Positions 1 through 12,500 of a DNA stretch of 64,000 bases are shown piece by piece (the stretch's first letter is position 1; every line of letters begins with the position of its first letter). The stretch comes from CAZBMJ01 sp964493205 (GTDB lineage Bacteria; Myxococcota; UBA727; JABDBI01). The notes under the pieces were generated by a model. It worked only from the letters and a program-made list of their open reading frames with translations, did not search any database and was not told the DNA's origin. The DNA is taken from NCBI GenBank assembly GCA_964493205.1, contig CAZBMJ010000002.1:1-64000 (forward strand), read 5' to 3'. Made by a program: the position numbers and the translations under genes.

Positions 1-3000
1 TAGAACAATTACCAATTATTTCGAGTGAAAAAAATAAAGAAATCAATGCTAAATATGATGCAGAAATAGCAGCATTACAACCTGTTGTAGAACCTGTAAA
101 AGTAACTCCTGTAGAGGAAGCTAAAGTAGAGGAAGCTAAAGATAAACCTAAACATGAATTGGAGTTAGATGTTCCTTTAAACGCTACTATAGATGATATA
201 TTAAATTTAATAGCTGGAGATACAAAAGGAGAACTAAAAGAAGTAGTATCAGGTACACCTTTCATGAGAAATAATTTAGATGATTATATAAAAATAATAG
301 AACATGCTAAAGAAGGAGATCCTATATACTTTGAAGTAGGACAAACAAGAACTCTAAAAGTAGTAGAGATGGTTCTTTATTTTGATCCAGCTACTAATAC
401 CTTTGTTAAAAAAGGTAAGGGTACACAAAGAATGGTTGTAGGTAACTTGAATAGTCTTTTAAATAAGCATACTCAAGCTCATATAATAGCAAAGATTATA
501 GAATCAGGAGGTTCTGATTTAATATCTACTATTAATGATGCTGTATTAGCAAGACATAACAGGGAAGATTATAAAACAGATAATCCTAATGATGTAGTAG
601 AAACTAGACATATAACTATAGAAGAGTTAAAAATACTTAGTCCATATATGTATGTACTAGGTAAACCTTTCGATAGTGATTTAGCTAGTGATATAGGTAC
701 TATGGAAGGTGATGATATCACTGTTCTAGAAAAAACTATAGAAGAGTTACAAATAAGATGGCAAGAAAGAAATTATCCTAAAATAGATCCCATAACAGGT
801 AAAGAAAGAACAACGCCTCCTCCTCCAATGCCTAACAAAGGTAAGATGATTAATATTCTCCAAGGTAAAGATGACCAAGGAAACAAAACAAATAAAACAG
901 AAGGTAAAGTTATTATCTTAATAGATAATCAAATATTATTTTTAGATACTCTTAAAATAGGTGATGTTCAAAACTCTTTAAAAGACTTAGAAAAAGCTTT
1001 GGATAAATTAGAAAATGACAATAAAGGAGCTAAACTTACTTATCATTTTCAACATGATGAAGTACTTAAAAAAAGAAGTGGTGTACAATCTGATAAAGCT
1101 AATTTAGAAAAAGCTAATGTTAGAGGTAGATTATTAGAAGTATATAAGAGTAAAAAGGATAATGAAAAACCTTTCTATAAATTAGATTCAGCTAACAATG
1201 AAATCTACTTTACTAGACAAGAAATATTAGACGAACTTAAAAACATAAGAGTTCATATAGACCATAATAATTTACAAAATCCTACAGATGAATATTTAGA
1301 AAAACTATCTAATGTTCTTACAGTTACAGTTAGAAGTACATTTCCTTTAATTTATCCTTCAGTACAAGCAGTTGTTCCATTTAAAAAAGACAAAGATTTA
1401 AAAACAACAACACAAAAAACATCTGTTACACCTGTTGAGGCTGTTGCACAGGTAAATGATACTCCTCCTCCACCTAAAGAGGATAAACCTAAACGTAAAA
1501 TAAAAGAAGAAGATATATCTTATAGTATAGAACCTATTACAAGTGCTCCTGAAGTAGATCCTAATTTACAAAAAACTTACTTTAATGATGGTTTTTCTAC
1601 TACAGTATCAGAAACATTAGATAAAATAGCTAATTCGACAAGTCCTTTAAATGTACTTGCTAGAAGATTACAAAAGTATGCCGCTATTAATAATATCACT
1701 CTATATTTAGATGATGTAGCATATTATGAAAGTGAAACTAATCCTAATTTAAAAGGTGCTGGATATTATGATTCTGCTAAAAATGAAATAAGAATAGCTA
1801 AAAATTCCAAACATAGACAAGGAAGAAGTGAAAGATTATTATTACATGAAATTTTACATGCTTTATCATATCATGAACTAAGAAAAAAAGGTCAATATAC
1901 TAATGATTTTCAAAAGCTTTATGAATCTGCAATAGCTAATTTAGGAACTTTTAATCCTGAAACTAAAGAAGGACCATATGGTACATACACTATAGATGAA
2001 TTTTTTGTAGCTATATTTACAGATTCTAAATTCATAAAAGAATTACAACAAATACCTCCTACAAAAGGTATAAATTATCTTAATCTTTTTGATGAGATAG
2101 TTAATTATTTATTAGGATTATTAGGTATAAAAAAGAAAGATAGTCTTTATACTCAAGCTGTATCTGTTGCTTCATATATACTAGAAGACCAACTAATAAA
2201 TGGTCCAGAAGCTTTTGATGAAGCTTATTATGAAGGTTTAGAAGCAATGGCTTTTAGTAATAGAGAAAATGTTAGACCTCAAGATAAACTCTTTAAATTT
2301 TTAAATAATTATGGTTTTGAAGTAACAGATGCTCAAAATTTATTAATTAATCTTGCTAATAAAACTATAGCATTAGATACGTCTAATATAGAACAAATAT
2401 CAAAAGCTTTAGCTGAACCTTTAGCAGAGATGTTAAGTTATTCTGATTATTTTTATCAAATAGAAAAAGAAGTACGAAATACTGCAAAATATAAAAATAG
2501 ACTATTAGAATTACAAAAAGAAAACAAGGATTCTACAAAAAGAAATATAAAAAGATTAGCTACTAAAGAAATTTTTAAAGAGTTATTAGAAAAAGGTTTT
2601 TCTGAAAAGTTAACAAAAGAATTAAATATAAGTAAACCTTTATTAAAACAAATTAAAGATTTTATTAATAATTTAATAAATTCTTTAAAAGATATTAATC
2701 TAGATATTATAAATAATAATATAAATGCAATAGTAGAAAATACATTTAAAGATTCTGATTTTATTAGATTAACTATTAAAGAAGGTTATAAACAAGTAGA
2801 TTTTCAACAAGCATTTGATGAAAATGATATAGCTAAAGATATAATGACTACATTAGGAACAAATCCTAATATAGTTTTAACAGGTTCTATAGCTTATGCT
2901 ACACAAGGAACTGTTTATAGAAAAATAGAAACAGTAGTACATGATTTAGATTTTGTTAATAATGGACTATCAACAGAAGAAATTAATAGATTAGTTTTAG

Positions 3001-6000
3001 ATAATTATCCAGATTCTTTAAAAGCATATTCATTTTTTGATAAATATAATGTAGATACTTATTTAATTCCTCCTAGAGGTTTTACAATACAAAACGTAAA
3101 AAGAAGAGAAACAGGTAAAATTATAAGTTATGAACTAGTAGATTCTTCTAATAAGATTGTAGGAACTTATAAATTAGGTTTTGGAGTATCTTCAACTAAT
3201 AGTACTATAGATGAAGTAGAAATAAAAACAGGTATAGAAGCTATGCTTGTAGATTTTTTTAGTAATGATGAATCTAATAGAAATGTAGTAAAATATCCTT
3301 TTATAGGAAATGATGGTAAAACACATACTGTAAATTTATCAGAATTTGCTTCACCTTTTGAAGCTAAATTAAGATATAGTAGATTTAAAGATATATGGGA
3401 TTATAATAGATTTATTCCTAATAATTTAAAAGAATATACTCCACCAACTTCATCTAATTTTGCTTTTAGTATACAAGAAGAACTTACTAATAATCCACCT
3501 AAAACAGGTATATCAGATTGGAATGATGCAACAAGTTATAAACATGCTAAGTTTTTAAGCAATAATATATTTAATGTATATTTGATGGACAAATATGGTC
3601 TTAATAATATAAATCAAATATTAGCTGAGTTTAAAGATGTTACCATAGATAAATTAATAAGTGATTTTAAAAATCAATCTGAAGATTTAAAAAATTCATG
3701 GTTTAGATATGTTACAGACCGTAACAATTTAGACGAAGAAGATATAATGGATTTTACAGCTACACTAAATGATGTCTTTGAACAATATAAAAATGATGAA
3801 ACTTTTACAACAATAGTAGATAGACAAATATCTGCATATGTAGGAGGTAAAGCTACCTTTGATGAGTTAGGAGAAGATGAATTAGCTAGTGAAAACTCTT
3901 TAGAGAATTCTGATGAAGTTGTAGAAGATGAATCAGATACAGAAGATGTACAAACAGGTATTTCTGAACATACTAAAAATCAAGCACACACTGATTCTAG
4001 AACTAGAGCATCTAAAAGATTAAGAGAATTCTTTGGTAAGTTACACGTTGCTACATTCAAAAAAGATAATGGTAAAGCTTCTAGAAGTAATGTAAGAGAT
4101 CCTTATTTATACTTTCCTGAATATTATGAAGGAGAACTTATCCACAATAAACTACTAAATGAACTATCTGATAGCGTAAGTTATCAAGATATGATAAATA
4201 AAATAAACGAACTACCTAAAAAATACATTTGGGGTGTAGATGTTATTGCTGAAGTTTTAAAATTAAATGCAGAACAAACCATAGAGGCTATAGATAACAA
4301 TACTTTAACTATTCCAAGTGATATGTTAAATAACCCTGATAGTTATCCTAACACTAATCCATGGTTACTAAAAGATCTATATTATGCTATTGCTGACCAA
4401 ACTAATCAAAACAAAATAAAGCTTGTAAACGCTCCTGGTAACCAGGAAGGTAGATTCTCTAATGCAGTAACTAATAATGACTTAGAAAACACTATAGAGG
4501 CTATTAAAGACAGATTAAAGTCTCTTTCTACAACAGAGAGAGAAAGTTTACTTGCAAGAGTTACAGAATTAAAAGATAATTTAGCTGTAGGTAAAAGATC
4601 TACCTTAGCTCTTAAAAAATTCTTTGAACAAATAGGTTATTCAGTAAGTACTCCTTTCTTAATTCATTTAGGAGATAATAGTTCTACTTTTGTAGAAAAA
4701 GGAAAAACTATATCTAACAATGATGCTTTTTTAAGTATACTTTTAGGATTTTCTATAGCTTTAAAAAACAATAATTTAAGACAAGCTGATAATGAAATTA
4801 AAAAACTAGCAAAATTACTTAACACTTATGAGAATTCATCTAGTAATCTTTCATTTTTAAATATTAAAAATGAATTAGAATTTGCGCATGTACCTCAAGG
4901 TTTCTTAAAGAGACAGTTTACAGCTCTTAAAAACAACATAAATGAATGGATACAAAGTAAAACTAGTCTTGTAAACAATAATGATGTGTTATTTCATAGA
5001 TGGTTATCTTTTTACGAAGATATTAAGAATTTTTCTTATGATATATTTGAAGATGGATTTGTAACTACAGAAGGACAATCTTTTGGAGGTAAAGAATACA
5101 AAGACTATACAGGTATAGATTTAATAATTAATTCATTAAATGCTTTTGCTGCTTCTATAACAGGAGAAGGAGGTTCAAGTATTAATGTAAAAGGTCATGG
5201 ATTATTTCACTTTGGAGTATTTTCAGATTCACCTAAAAGAGTAATATTAAGAGCACCTGTATTCAAAAAAGCAGAAGTAATAGATAAAGTGGTATCTACT
5301 GTTTATGGAGAGTTAGAAAGAATAAGACTTCACGCTAAAGGAAGTCTTACTAAATTTAAAAACTTAAGCGAAAATGGTGGCATATTTCATGCTATACCAG
5401 AACTAAATGATGTACAAGTAAAATATGCAGGACAAGAAGCTTATGTTCCTTTAACAAATTATTTAAGTGGTTGGGAAAATAATTCTAAAAATTCTATAGC
5501 TCCTGAAGTAGCAGAAATAGTATTTGGGAAAATTGTAGATGGAGAAATTGTAGATGGTATACAACAAGATATAGATAATTTTAATGGTAAGTCATATTAT
5601 GAAGCTATGAATAATCTTGTAGGAGAGATAATGAATAATTATCATACTAGGTATTTAGATGATTTAATAAGTAAAGGATTACTAGAAACCAAAGATGGTG
5701 AATATGTAAGACCTCAAAATTCTAAATTATATAAAGAAATATTTAGCGGAAGTACTTTACAAGATTTCTATTATAATAAGTTTTATAATAATCTAATTAC
5801 TCAAATAGTATTTGCTGGTGACCCTGCATCTTATGGTAAGAACAAATTCAACAGCAACACAGATGTAGATATTGTTAAACGTTTCAAACAATTGATATCA
5901 CCTACTATTAGAAAAGCTGTTGCAGATAAAACAAATCCTATAACAGGAGAAAGATCTACTAATTTAGACGTACTTATTATCAAAGATGTAAAAGTAGATG

Positions 6001-9000
6001 ATCCTTTATTTAGTGAACAAAGTAGTTTATCAGATGCAGGAGCTTATCATACTATTGCTAGAAGAAAAGAACTTATTAAAGCAGATCCTAGTATGGATCA
6101 AAGTTTATTAGAAGTTTTAGATAAGTTAAATGACGGAACATATAAACAAAAAGATTTAGATAAAGTTTTTCAACCTATTAAACCATTCTTATTTACTAAT
6201 ATTTTAGAAAGAACTCCTACAGGAGAAATTATTTCTATTCCTATACAATTAAAAAATTCAGAAGTTCTTTTATTACCTAGTATAGCTTATGAAGTAGAAA
6301 ATCAAGGTACTTTTGTAAGACCTAGAAGTATTAAAGATATTCATGAAAATAATTATGTAAGACCTGAATTAGCTAAGATACTTTTCTTAATGGAAACCAA
6401 TAATATAGACATAGCTGTCTACGATTCAGCAAGTAAAGCAGAAACTTTTGGTATAGTAGATATAGATAAAATTACAGATGATAATGCTGATTTAAGAGAT
6501 GCTAATAATTATAGATTAACTACCTTACAGTTAAGTGATTGGGGAGAGCAGATGGCAGTTCCTGAACATCATTTTGATTCTAAAATTAGAGATGGTATAC
6601 AAGTAGGTAAAATTATGACTGCTAACGTAGATCCTAACTTTAGTTTTATATTAGATGGGAAAGAATACAAGGGATTAGAAGGAGTTAATGAATTAATTTC
6701 ATTAATACAAGTCAATGATATTAATTTTAACTTAGATAAAACACTTAATAAAATATCAGATAAAGATGGTACAATATCTAATGATAAAATAATAAAACTA
6801 ATATCTGATAAACTAATAGATGAACAGCCTTCTGTTGATACTATACAAGGATTAAAAATACAGTCTGATGGTAGACCTTTAGTTCCTCTAGAACTTTTAG
6901 GGCAAAAAATACAACAGTCTTTAAACGCAATGTTTAAAAAGATTCCTGTATTTAAATCTAAAGGAGCAAGTTTTGTAAATCAACCTTCTGTTGGATTTAT
7001 AGATAGATTTATAGAAGGAGCTAAAGATTTATATCAAAGGGGATCTTTTAGAGATAATCTTAAAATGGTTACAGATGTAGATAATAATAACAATACGGTT
7101 ATCAAACATTGGGAAGCCATGGTTCCTGTATATGATCCTATTATATATCAATATATAGATAGTAAAGGTAATTTACTACTGTCAGATAAGGAAACACCTG
7201 TTTTAAATCTTAAAGGAGAACCTATTTTAGACAAAAATGGTAATCCTAAAATGGAGAAAAAACCTCTTATTCCTGAAGAATATCTTCATGCTTTCTTATA
7301 TAGGATTCCTACTGAAGATAAATACTCTACTTATCATATTAAGATTGTTAAGTTTTTGCCACAAGCTCAAGGAGGAACTATTATACTTCCTAGAGAAGCA
7401 ACTTCTATGACAGGATTAGACTTTGACGTAGATAAGTTATATGGTTTCTTTTATAATCATGATGTAAGATACACACCTAAATTTAAAGATTATGCTATTA
7501 ATAATTTTTCTAAAGGAACAGGAATAGAAAAAGCTACAGTTAAAAAATATATGGAGTTTATTGAAAAATATAATACTACAGATATTACTCCTGAACAACT
7601 AACAGAATTTGAATTTAATAGTCAAGATGCAGAAAATATAGAAGTATTTCATGGTAATTTCAATAGATATTTAGATAAGTTAGATAAATTAATTGATACT
7701 AAATATGAAAAAGGATTTCAAATAAGAGATATAGAATCTTCTTTAACTTCAGATAAAGGTAGACAAAATCTTAAATTAGATATTTATATTAAATTATCAC
7801 AAACAAAAGCTTTTTATGATTCGGCTACTACTCCAGGAAATAAAAAGAGATTAGTTAAACTTAGAAATGAATTAGCTCCTAAACCTAGTTCTAGATCTTT
7901 TGCAGATCCTTTACAAGAGTCTGAAAATGCTATCAAGAATATAGTAGGTAAAAAGCTTGTAGGTATATTTGCTAATGCTAATGCATTTTATAATATGATA
8001 CAAGGAGTTGTTACCCTTCAATTAAAAAAGAAATTATTTATAACTATAGGAGAAGCTAAATATGAATTTAACAGTATAGGTGCACCTTTAGAGGATATTT
8101 CTAGAGATATAGCTGAATTACTGTTTGCTTCTACAGAGGACGTTAAAGACCCTGTATTAGCTCCATTAAATATTAATGAAACAACTTCTAATTTACTTAT
8201 CTTTCTCTTATCAGCAACTAATACTTCAGGAGGTAAAGCAAATAAAATGTCTTTTGAAAATGCTATTAAGTTTATTAATCAACCTCAAGTATTGCTAGAT
8301 GTAGAAAGAGCTACTCAAGGTAATAAAAGATTAACAGAAATAGGTAGTCCTTTTAATCATATTTATAAGTTATCAGAAGCTTATGGAAATATTATTATTA
8401 ATTCTAAAATAGATGCTGAAATAGGACCTAATTTTTATTCAGTTACTAACAAATTACAAAAAATAGATAGTGTATTTAAATCTATTAGTAGTAGTGGGCA
8501 ATATATGGGTATTACTAATGCACAAGATGTATTACCTGATGGTGCAGGAAGTTCTAAGATAGCTAAACTTAATACTTTAAGAACTGCTTTAGAAACAGAA
8601 ATTGCAGCATTTAAACAATTATTTTCTTTCTTAAGTCCTTCAATAACTAATATAGTTAAAGAAATAGGTTTATATACTAAGAATGGAGTTTTAAGTGAAA
8701 AACTACAACATAAAGTAAGTTATTATATTTATGATGCAGCTATTGCTAATAGACTAGATAGAGATGTTATGTTAAATGAATTAGATATAACTAATGATTT
8801 TAACAATCTTTCTAATTTTGAAGGAGAATCTATAAAATTAAGAAATGCTCTACAATTAGTTGATGGTAAACTTCAAATGAGACCTTTAGCAGTTGTAGGT
8901 AAAGAAGCTTTAAGAGATTTAAAATATGCATTATCTGCGTTATTTGAAACTAATCCTGAATTTGCAGAAAAATTAGCAACAAATATGTTAATGTCTGGAA

Positions 9001-9590
9001 CAGGTTTTAGTATAACAAGTGCTACCAAGTTAATTCCTAATGCTTATTGGACTACTCCAACAGGAGCTAAAATGAGAAGGTTATTAACCATGGAAGTATC
9101 TTCTAATATAGACACTCATATAACTGCTCAACATATAATTCTTAATCATTTTAATCAAATGTTTAGAAAAGTAGATGATACTGAACTTGCAGAATTACTA
9201 AAAGAGGAGTTTGATAGATCATTAGAAGAAGATGAAGGACAAAAAGAAAGTTATGTATGGAACCAAAATGATGCTGGTAAACAAACACTATATCAGAGAG
9301 GAAAGGATAAATGGGAACAAGTAACAGAAAAAGCTAAAGCTAGTAAACCTAACTATATATTAAATAGTATTCCTATACCAGCAGCTCCAGAGATTATACC
9401 AGATACAGATTTTGATGGAGAACCAGATTCATCAGTAGATATTAGTACTTTAAAAATAATTACTATAGAACCTGCTACAACACAAGAATATCAAGATTTT
9501 AGAAACTCTGAGTTAGAGAAAAATCCTTATTTAACAGAAGAAGAAATAGAAGAACATTATAAAAAATGTCGTCCAGACGAAAGCCTATGA
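1..9590 (+). CDS. Giant multidomain virion RNA polymerase protein (5'-truncated by window edge)
   Basis: The frame is open from base 3 with no start codon before base 159, so the gene enters from the left and at least 3195 codons are visible. The decisive motif is DFDVDK (about window residue 2473, nt 7419), the metal-binding DxDxD signature of the RNA polymerase of crAss-like phages, which is thought to be packaged and injected to transcribe early genes. A HEILH zinc-metallopeptidase motif (HExxH, about residue 615, nt 1845) and a GS...DLD nucleotidyltransferase-like pattern (about residues 961-983) suggest further domains upstream. Acidic and Pro/Lys/Glu-rich linkers (for example nt 90-160 and 1430-1510) separate them. 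It overlaps the next giant gene by an ATGA. The polymerase assignment is family knowledge plus motif; the protease and NTase calls are inference. Confidence 0.8.
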   Translation, partial: EQLPIISSEKNKEINAKYDAEIAALQPVVEPVKVTPVEEAKVEEAKDKPKHELELDVPLNATIDDILNLIAGDTKGELKEVVSGTPFMRNNLDDYIKIIEHAKEGDPIYFEVGQTRTLKVVEMVLYFDPATNTFVKKGKGTQRMVVGNLNSLLNKHTQAHIIAKIIESGGSDLISTINDAVLARHNREDYKTDNPNDVVETRHITIEELKILSPYMYVLGKPFDSDLASDIGTMEGDDITVLEKTIEELQIRWQERNYPKIDPITGKERTTPPPPMPNKGKMINILQGKDDQGNKTNKTEGKVIILIDNQILFLDTLKIGDVQNSLKDLEKALDKLENDNKGAKLTYHFQHDEVLKKRSGVQSDKANLEKANVRGRLLEVYKSKKDNEKPFYKLDSANNEIYFTRQEILDELKNIRVHIDHNNLQNPTDEYLEKLSNVLTVTVRSTFPLIYPSVQAVVPFKKDKDLKTTTQKTSVTPVEAVAQVNDTPPPPKEDKPKRKIKEEDISYSIEPITSAPEVDPNLQKTYFNDGFSTTVSETLDKIANSTSPLNVLARRLQKYAAINNITLYLDDVAYYESETNPNLKGAGYYDSAKNEIRIAKNSKHRQGRSERLLLHEILHALSYHELRKKGQYTNDFQKLYESAIANLGTFNPETKEGPYGTYTIDEFFVAIFTDSKFIKELQQIPPTKGINYLNLFDEIVNYLLGLLGIKKKDSLYTQAVSVASYILEDQLINGPEAFDEAYYEGLEAMAFSNRENVRPQDKLFKFLNNYGFEVTDAQNLLINLANKTIALDTSNIEQISKALAEPLAEMLSYSDYFYQIEKEVRNTAKYKNRLLELQKENKDSTKRNIKRLATKEIFKELLEKGFSEKLTKELNISKPLLKQIKDFINNLINSLKDINLDIINNNINAIVENTFKDSDFIRLTIKEGYKQVDFQQAFDENDIAKDIMTTLGTNPNIVLTGSIAYATQGTVYRKIETVVHDLDFVNNGLSTEEINRLVLDNYPDSLKAYSFFDKYNVDTYLIPPRGFTIQNVKRRETGKIISYELVDSSNKIVGTYKLGFGVSSTNSTIDEVEIKTGIEAMLVDFFSNDESNRNVVKYPFIGNDGKTHTVNLSEFASPFEAKLRYSRFKDIWDYNRFIPNNLKEYTPPTSSNFAFSIQEELTNNPPKTGISDWNDATSYKHAKFLSNNIFNVYLMDKYGLNNINQILAEFKDVTIDKLISDFKNQSEDLKNSWFRYVTDRNNLDEEDIMDFTATLNDVFEQYKNDETFTTIVDRQISAYVGGKATFDELGEDELASENSLENSDEVVEDESDTEDVQTGISEHTKNQAHTDSRTRASKRLREFFGKLHVATFKKDNGKASRSNVRDPYLYFPEYYEGELIHNKLLNELSDSVSYQDMINKINELPKKYIWGVDVIAEVLKLNAEQTIEAIDNNTLTIPSDMLNNPDSYPNTNPWLLKDLYYAIADQTNQNKIKLVNAPGNQEGRFSNAVTNNDLENTIEAIKDRLKSLSTTERESLLARVTELKDNLAVGKRSTLALKKFFEQIGYSVSTPFLIHLGDNSSTFVEKGKTISNNDAFLSILLGFSIALKNNNLRQADNEIKKLAKLLNTYENSSSNLSFLNIKNELEFAHVPQGFLKRQFTALKNNINEWIQSKTSLVNNNDVLFHRWLSFYEDIKNFSYDIFEDGFVTTEGQSFGGKEYKDYTGIDLIINSLNAFAASITGEGGSSINVKGHGLFHFGVFSDSPKRVILRAPVFKKAEVIDKVVSTVYGELERIRLHAKGSLTKFKNLSENGGIFHAIPELNDVQVKYAGQEAYVPLTNYLSGWENNSKNSIAPEVAEIVFGKIVDGEIVDGIQQDIDNFNGKSYYEAMNNLVGEIMNNYHTRYLDDLISKGLLETKDGEYVRPQNSKLYKEIFSGSTLQDFYYNKFYNNLITQIVFAGDPASYGKNKFNSNTDVDIVKRFKQLISPTIRKAVADKTNPITGERSTNLDVLIIKDVKVDDPLFSEQSSLSDAGAYHTIARRKELIKADPSMDQSLLEVLDKLNDGTYKQKDLDKVFQPIKPFLFTNILERTPTGEIISIPIQLKNSEVLLLPSIAYEVENQGTFVRPRSIKDIHENNYVRPELAKILFLMETNNIDIAVYDSASKAETFGIVDIDKITDDNADLRDANNYRLTTLQLSDWGEQMAVPEHHFDSKIRDGIQVGKIMTANVDPNFSFILDGKEYKGLEGVNELISLIQVNDINFNLDKTLNKISDKDGTISNDKIIKLISDKLIDEQPSVDTIQGLKIQSDGRPLVPLELLGQKIQQSLNAMFKKIPVFKSKGASFVNQPSVGFIDRFIEGAKDLYQRGSFRDNLKMVTDVDNNNNTVIKHWEAMVPVYDPIIYQYIDSKGNLLLSDKETPVLNLKGEPILDKNGNPKMEKKPLIPEEYLHAFLYRIPTEDKYSTYHIKIVKFLPQAQGGTIILPREATSMTGLDFDVDKLYGFFYNHDVRYTPKFKDYAINNFSKGTGIEKATVKKYMEFIEKYNTTDITPEQLTEFEFNSQDAENIEVFHGNFNRYLDKLDKLIDTKYEKGFQIRDIESSLTSDKGRQNLKLDIYIKLSQTKAFYDSATTPGNKKRLVKLRNELAPKPSSRSFADPLQESENAIKNIVGKKLVGIFANANAFYNMIQGVVTLQLKKKLFITIGEAKYEFNSIGAPLEDISRDIAELLFASTEDVKDPVLAPLNINETTSNLLIFLLSATNTSGGKANKMSFENAIKFINQPQVLLDVERATQGNKRLTEIGSPFNHIYKLSEAYGNIIINSKIDAEIGPNFYSVTNKLQKIDSVFKSISSSGQYMGITNAQDVLPDGAGSSKIAKLNTLRTALETEIAAFKQLFSFLSPSITNIVKEIGLYTKNGVLSEKLQHKVSYYIYDAAIANRLDRDVMLNELDITNDFNNLSNFEGESIKLRNALQLVDGKLQMRPLAVVGKEALRDLKYALSALFETNPEFAEKLATNMLMSGTGFSITSATKLIPNAYWTTPTGAKMRRLLTMEVSSNIDTHITAQHIILNHFNQMFRKVDDTELAELLKEEFDRSLEEDEGQKESYVWNQNDAGKQTLYQRGKDKWEQVTEKAKASKPNYILNSIPIPAAPEIIPDTDFDGEPDSSVDISTLKIITIEPATTQEYQDFRNSELEKNPYLTEEEIEEHYKKCRPDESL

Positions 9591-12500
9591 AAAATTGTTT
9601 AAATCCTAAGAATAAAGAAGTAAGTAAGTTAATAGATACTTTTGGTCATGTTACTACTTCTAAAATAATTGATAACTATTATCCTGATGAAGATTTTACT
9701 TATAATCAAGTAATGTCTAATCCTGCTATTAGAGAAGAGTATGGAATACATACTAAATCTGAAGCAGCTAATTTACTTGGTAAGAGATTTTCTAAAGAAG
9801 TATCTAATAAAGCCTTAATTAATCTTAAATCTGCTATATCTAAACTTAATAATTCACAAAACAAAAAAGTATATCGCCTATTTAATGTTAAACAAGTAGG
9901 ACAGGCAGACTTATATACATGGGAATTACAAGGTTTTGAAGCTACTTTAGATGTTAAAGCTAAATTAGCTAGAGCAGAAGCACGAAATACAGGTACTGTA
10001 CAAGCTGCAGATAAGATTAAAGAACTAGAAAAGAAAGTAGAAGAACAACAAAAACCTAAAGAAGGTGATCAACTAACACTTTTTAATCTTAATCCTCCTG
10101 ATAAAACTAGAAAAAAAGTAAATACTGAACTAGATAACTTATTAGTACGAACTCTTAAAAAACTAACTATTAGAACTTCTAAAGGTGATAAATTTATTGA
10201 GTTTGAGAATTTAGAATCATATAAAAATAGATATACTAAAGATACAGGAAAAGTACTAACTAGTATTGGTGTAGCAGATATAATGAATGCTGTAATAGCT
10301 TATGTAGAAGATGATGGAGTAACACTTCCTGAAGAAGCTATTCACTTTATCATTTATCTTATAAAAGATACTCCTGAAGTAAAAGATATTATAAATGCTG
10401 TAGATTCTAATGGAGTATCTGTATTTAAAAAAACTAGATTATATATAGATAATTATGTAAGGTATGTTGAAAAATATGACGGTGATATTGATAAAGCTAA
10501 TACTGAAATATTAGTTAAATTAATAGCTCATTTTATGTATGATAATCGTAAATTAAATTCTTATACAAATAAATTTTTTAGTGGTATAGATTATTTAATA
10601 AATAAACTTTTAAGTGTATTTAAAAAGACAGTTAAATATGCTTATAGACTAGACAATGAATACTATCCATTAGAATTAAGAAAAGCTTTAGGTATTATAG
10701 ATGCTAAAATAACTAGTCAAGAGTATTTTGATACAACAGACAAAGCAATATTAGACGTAACTAATCCTATTACTCTTAATGTAACTAGAGAAAGTCCTGC
10801 TGAAAGATTAAGAAGAGTAAATAAAAACTTAAAAGAACTTATACAACAAAAGAAAAATATTCTTAACTCTTTAAATAATAAAGGTAAAGATTATGCTGAT
10901 TATGTAGCTTTATTTAATAAATCAGGTTTAGCTCAAAGTGCTGATGAAAAAGTATTTGATTTAACAGAAGAACGTATAATAAATGCTATTAGAGAAGCAG
11001 ATACTAAAATAAAGGTTAATCCATATGCTCATGATATAATAGAACATAAAGAAGTTCTTCTTAGATTAATGAAACATTTCAAGGAGTTTGAAAAAAATTA
11101 TGAAGAAACAAGAATAATAAAAAGTTTAGAAAGTAGACTTAAATATATTAATGATGCAATAGTTCAAAAAAACTATGAAGAAGGACTTAATATATTTTTA
11201 TTTGGTTCAGGTAATATCAAGGATAAAGAATATGAAGATTTTGATATGAATGAATATGGAGCAATTCATGATTTATTTAGAGCAGCACAACATGCTAAAA
11301 AGTATATAGCAGCTCCAGAATTTGCTAGATTAGAGCATATTAACAATTTTAAAGAGCTTTTACAACTTTATAGACCTATTATAGAAATTGTAAGAAATTA
11401 TAATGCTATGCAAGGAGGAAAGCTTTTTGAAAATGATGATTTAAGAAATGCTAAAGTAAATAAAGCATTAGACTTAATAACTGAATACACAACAGAAATA
11501 GAAAAATTCTTAGGTTTAGATATTATTCATTATTGGGCAAAAGTAAATGGAAGTATAGCAGAATTTACAGTATCAGGGCAAGATGTTGGTAGTACATTTA
11601 ATATAGAACATGCTAAAGAATATACTGAATTACTTAGTCATTATAAAGTTGTTGCAGGTATGGAACATACCAAAGAATCTTGGGCAGGTATATTTCAAAG
11701 AAAATTACAAAATGTTAAAAATACTATTGAAAAAGCATATAATACTAGAATAAATTCTATGTATAAAGAAGTACAAGCTTTAGGTTATAATGATTTATCT
11801 CTTTATAAACTTACTAGAGTAGTGTTTCAATTTAAAGATGGTAAGAGAACTCATTATTTAAATACAAGATATGATATAGATACTTGGGAAAAAGCTAGAA
11901 AAGCTTATCAACAAGTTATGGTTAATGAAATAAAAGCATTTGTACTTAATCATAAAGATCCTAAAGTTAATAGTATAGTTATTCCTGATACATACGAGGA
12001 TGTAAGAAAAATATTTGAACCTGTATATCATGTTAGTGATGAAATTAGAAAAGACTTACCTGATGACTTAAAAGGTTTATGGATATTAAGAGACTATTTT
12101 AGTGAATTATGGGGTACATGGCATGCGCTTAATTCAGAAGATATAAATAATATAGAGGAAGTTAAAAAACAGCGTAATGCAGAGATGTCACGTTATGAAT
12201 ATCAAATGTGGGAAAATCATAATATTGATACTTATGTAAGAATGGATGGTACAGAAGTTACTTATTTTAAAGGAGAGTTAAGTAGACCTAATTCTAAATA
12301 TATTAATCAGCAGTATGAACGTATGTCTGCTGAAGAAAAAAAACTAGCAGATTATTTCTTTGAAAAGTCTAAAGAATTAAAACAAGAAGAACACTTGAAT
12401 AATTATAGTTATGAGTTTTATGCTAGAGCACCTCAAATATCTAAAAATACAATAGACTCTATAGTTAATCCTAGAAGTCTTGCAAAATCTATTATAGAAG

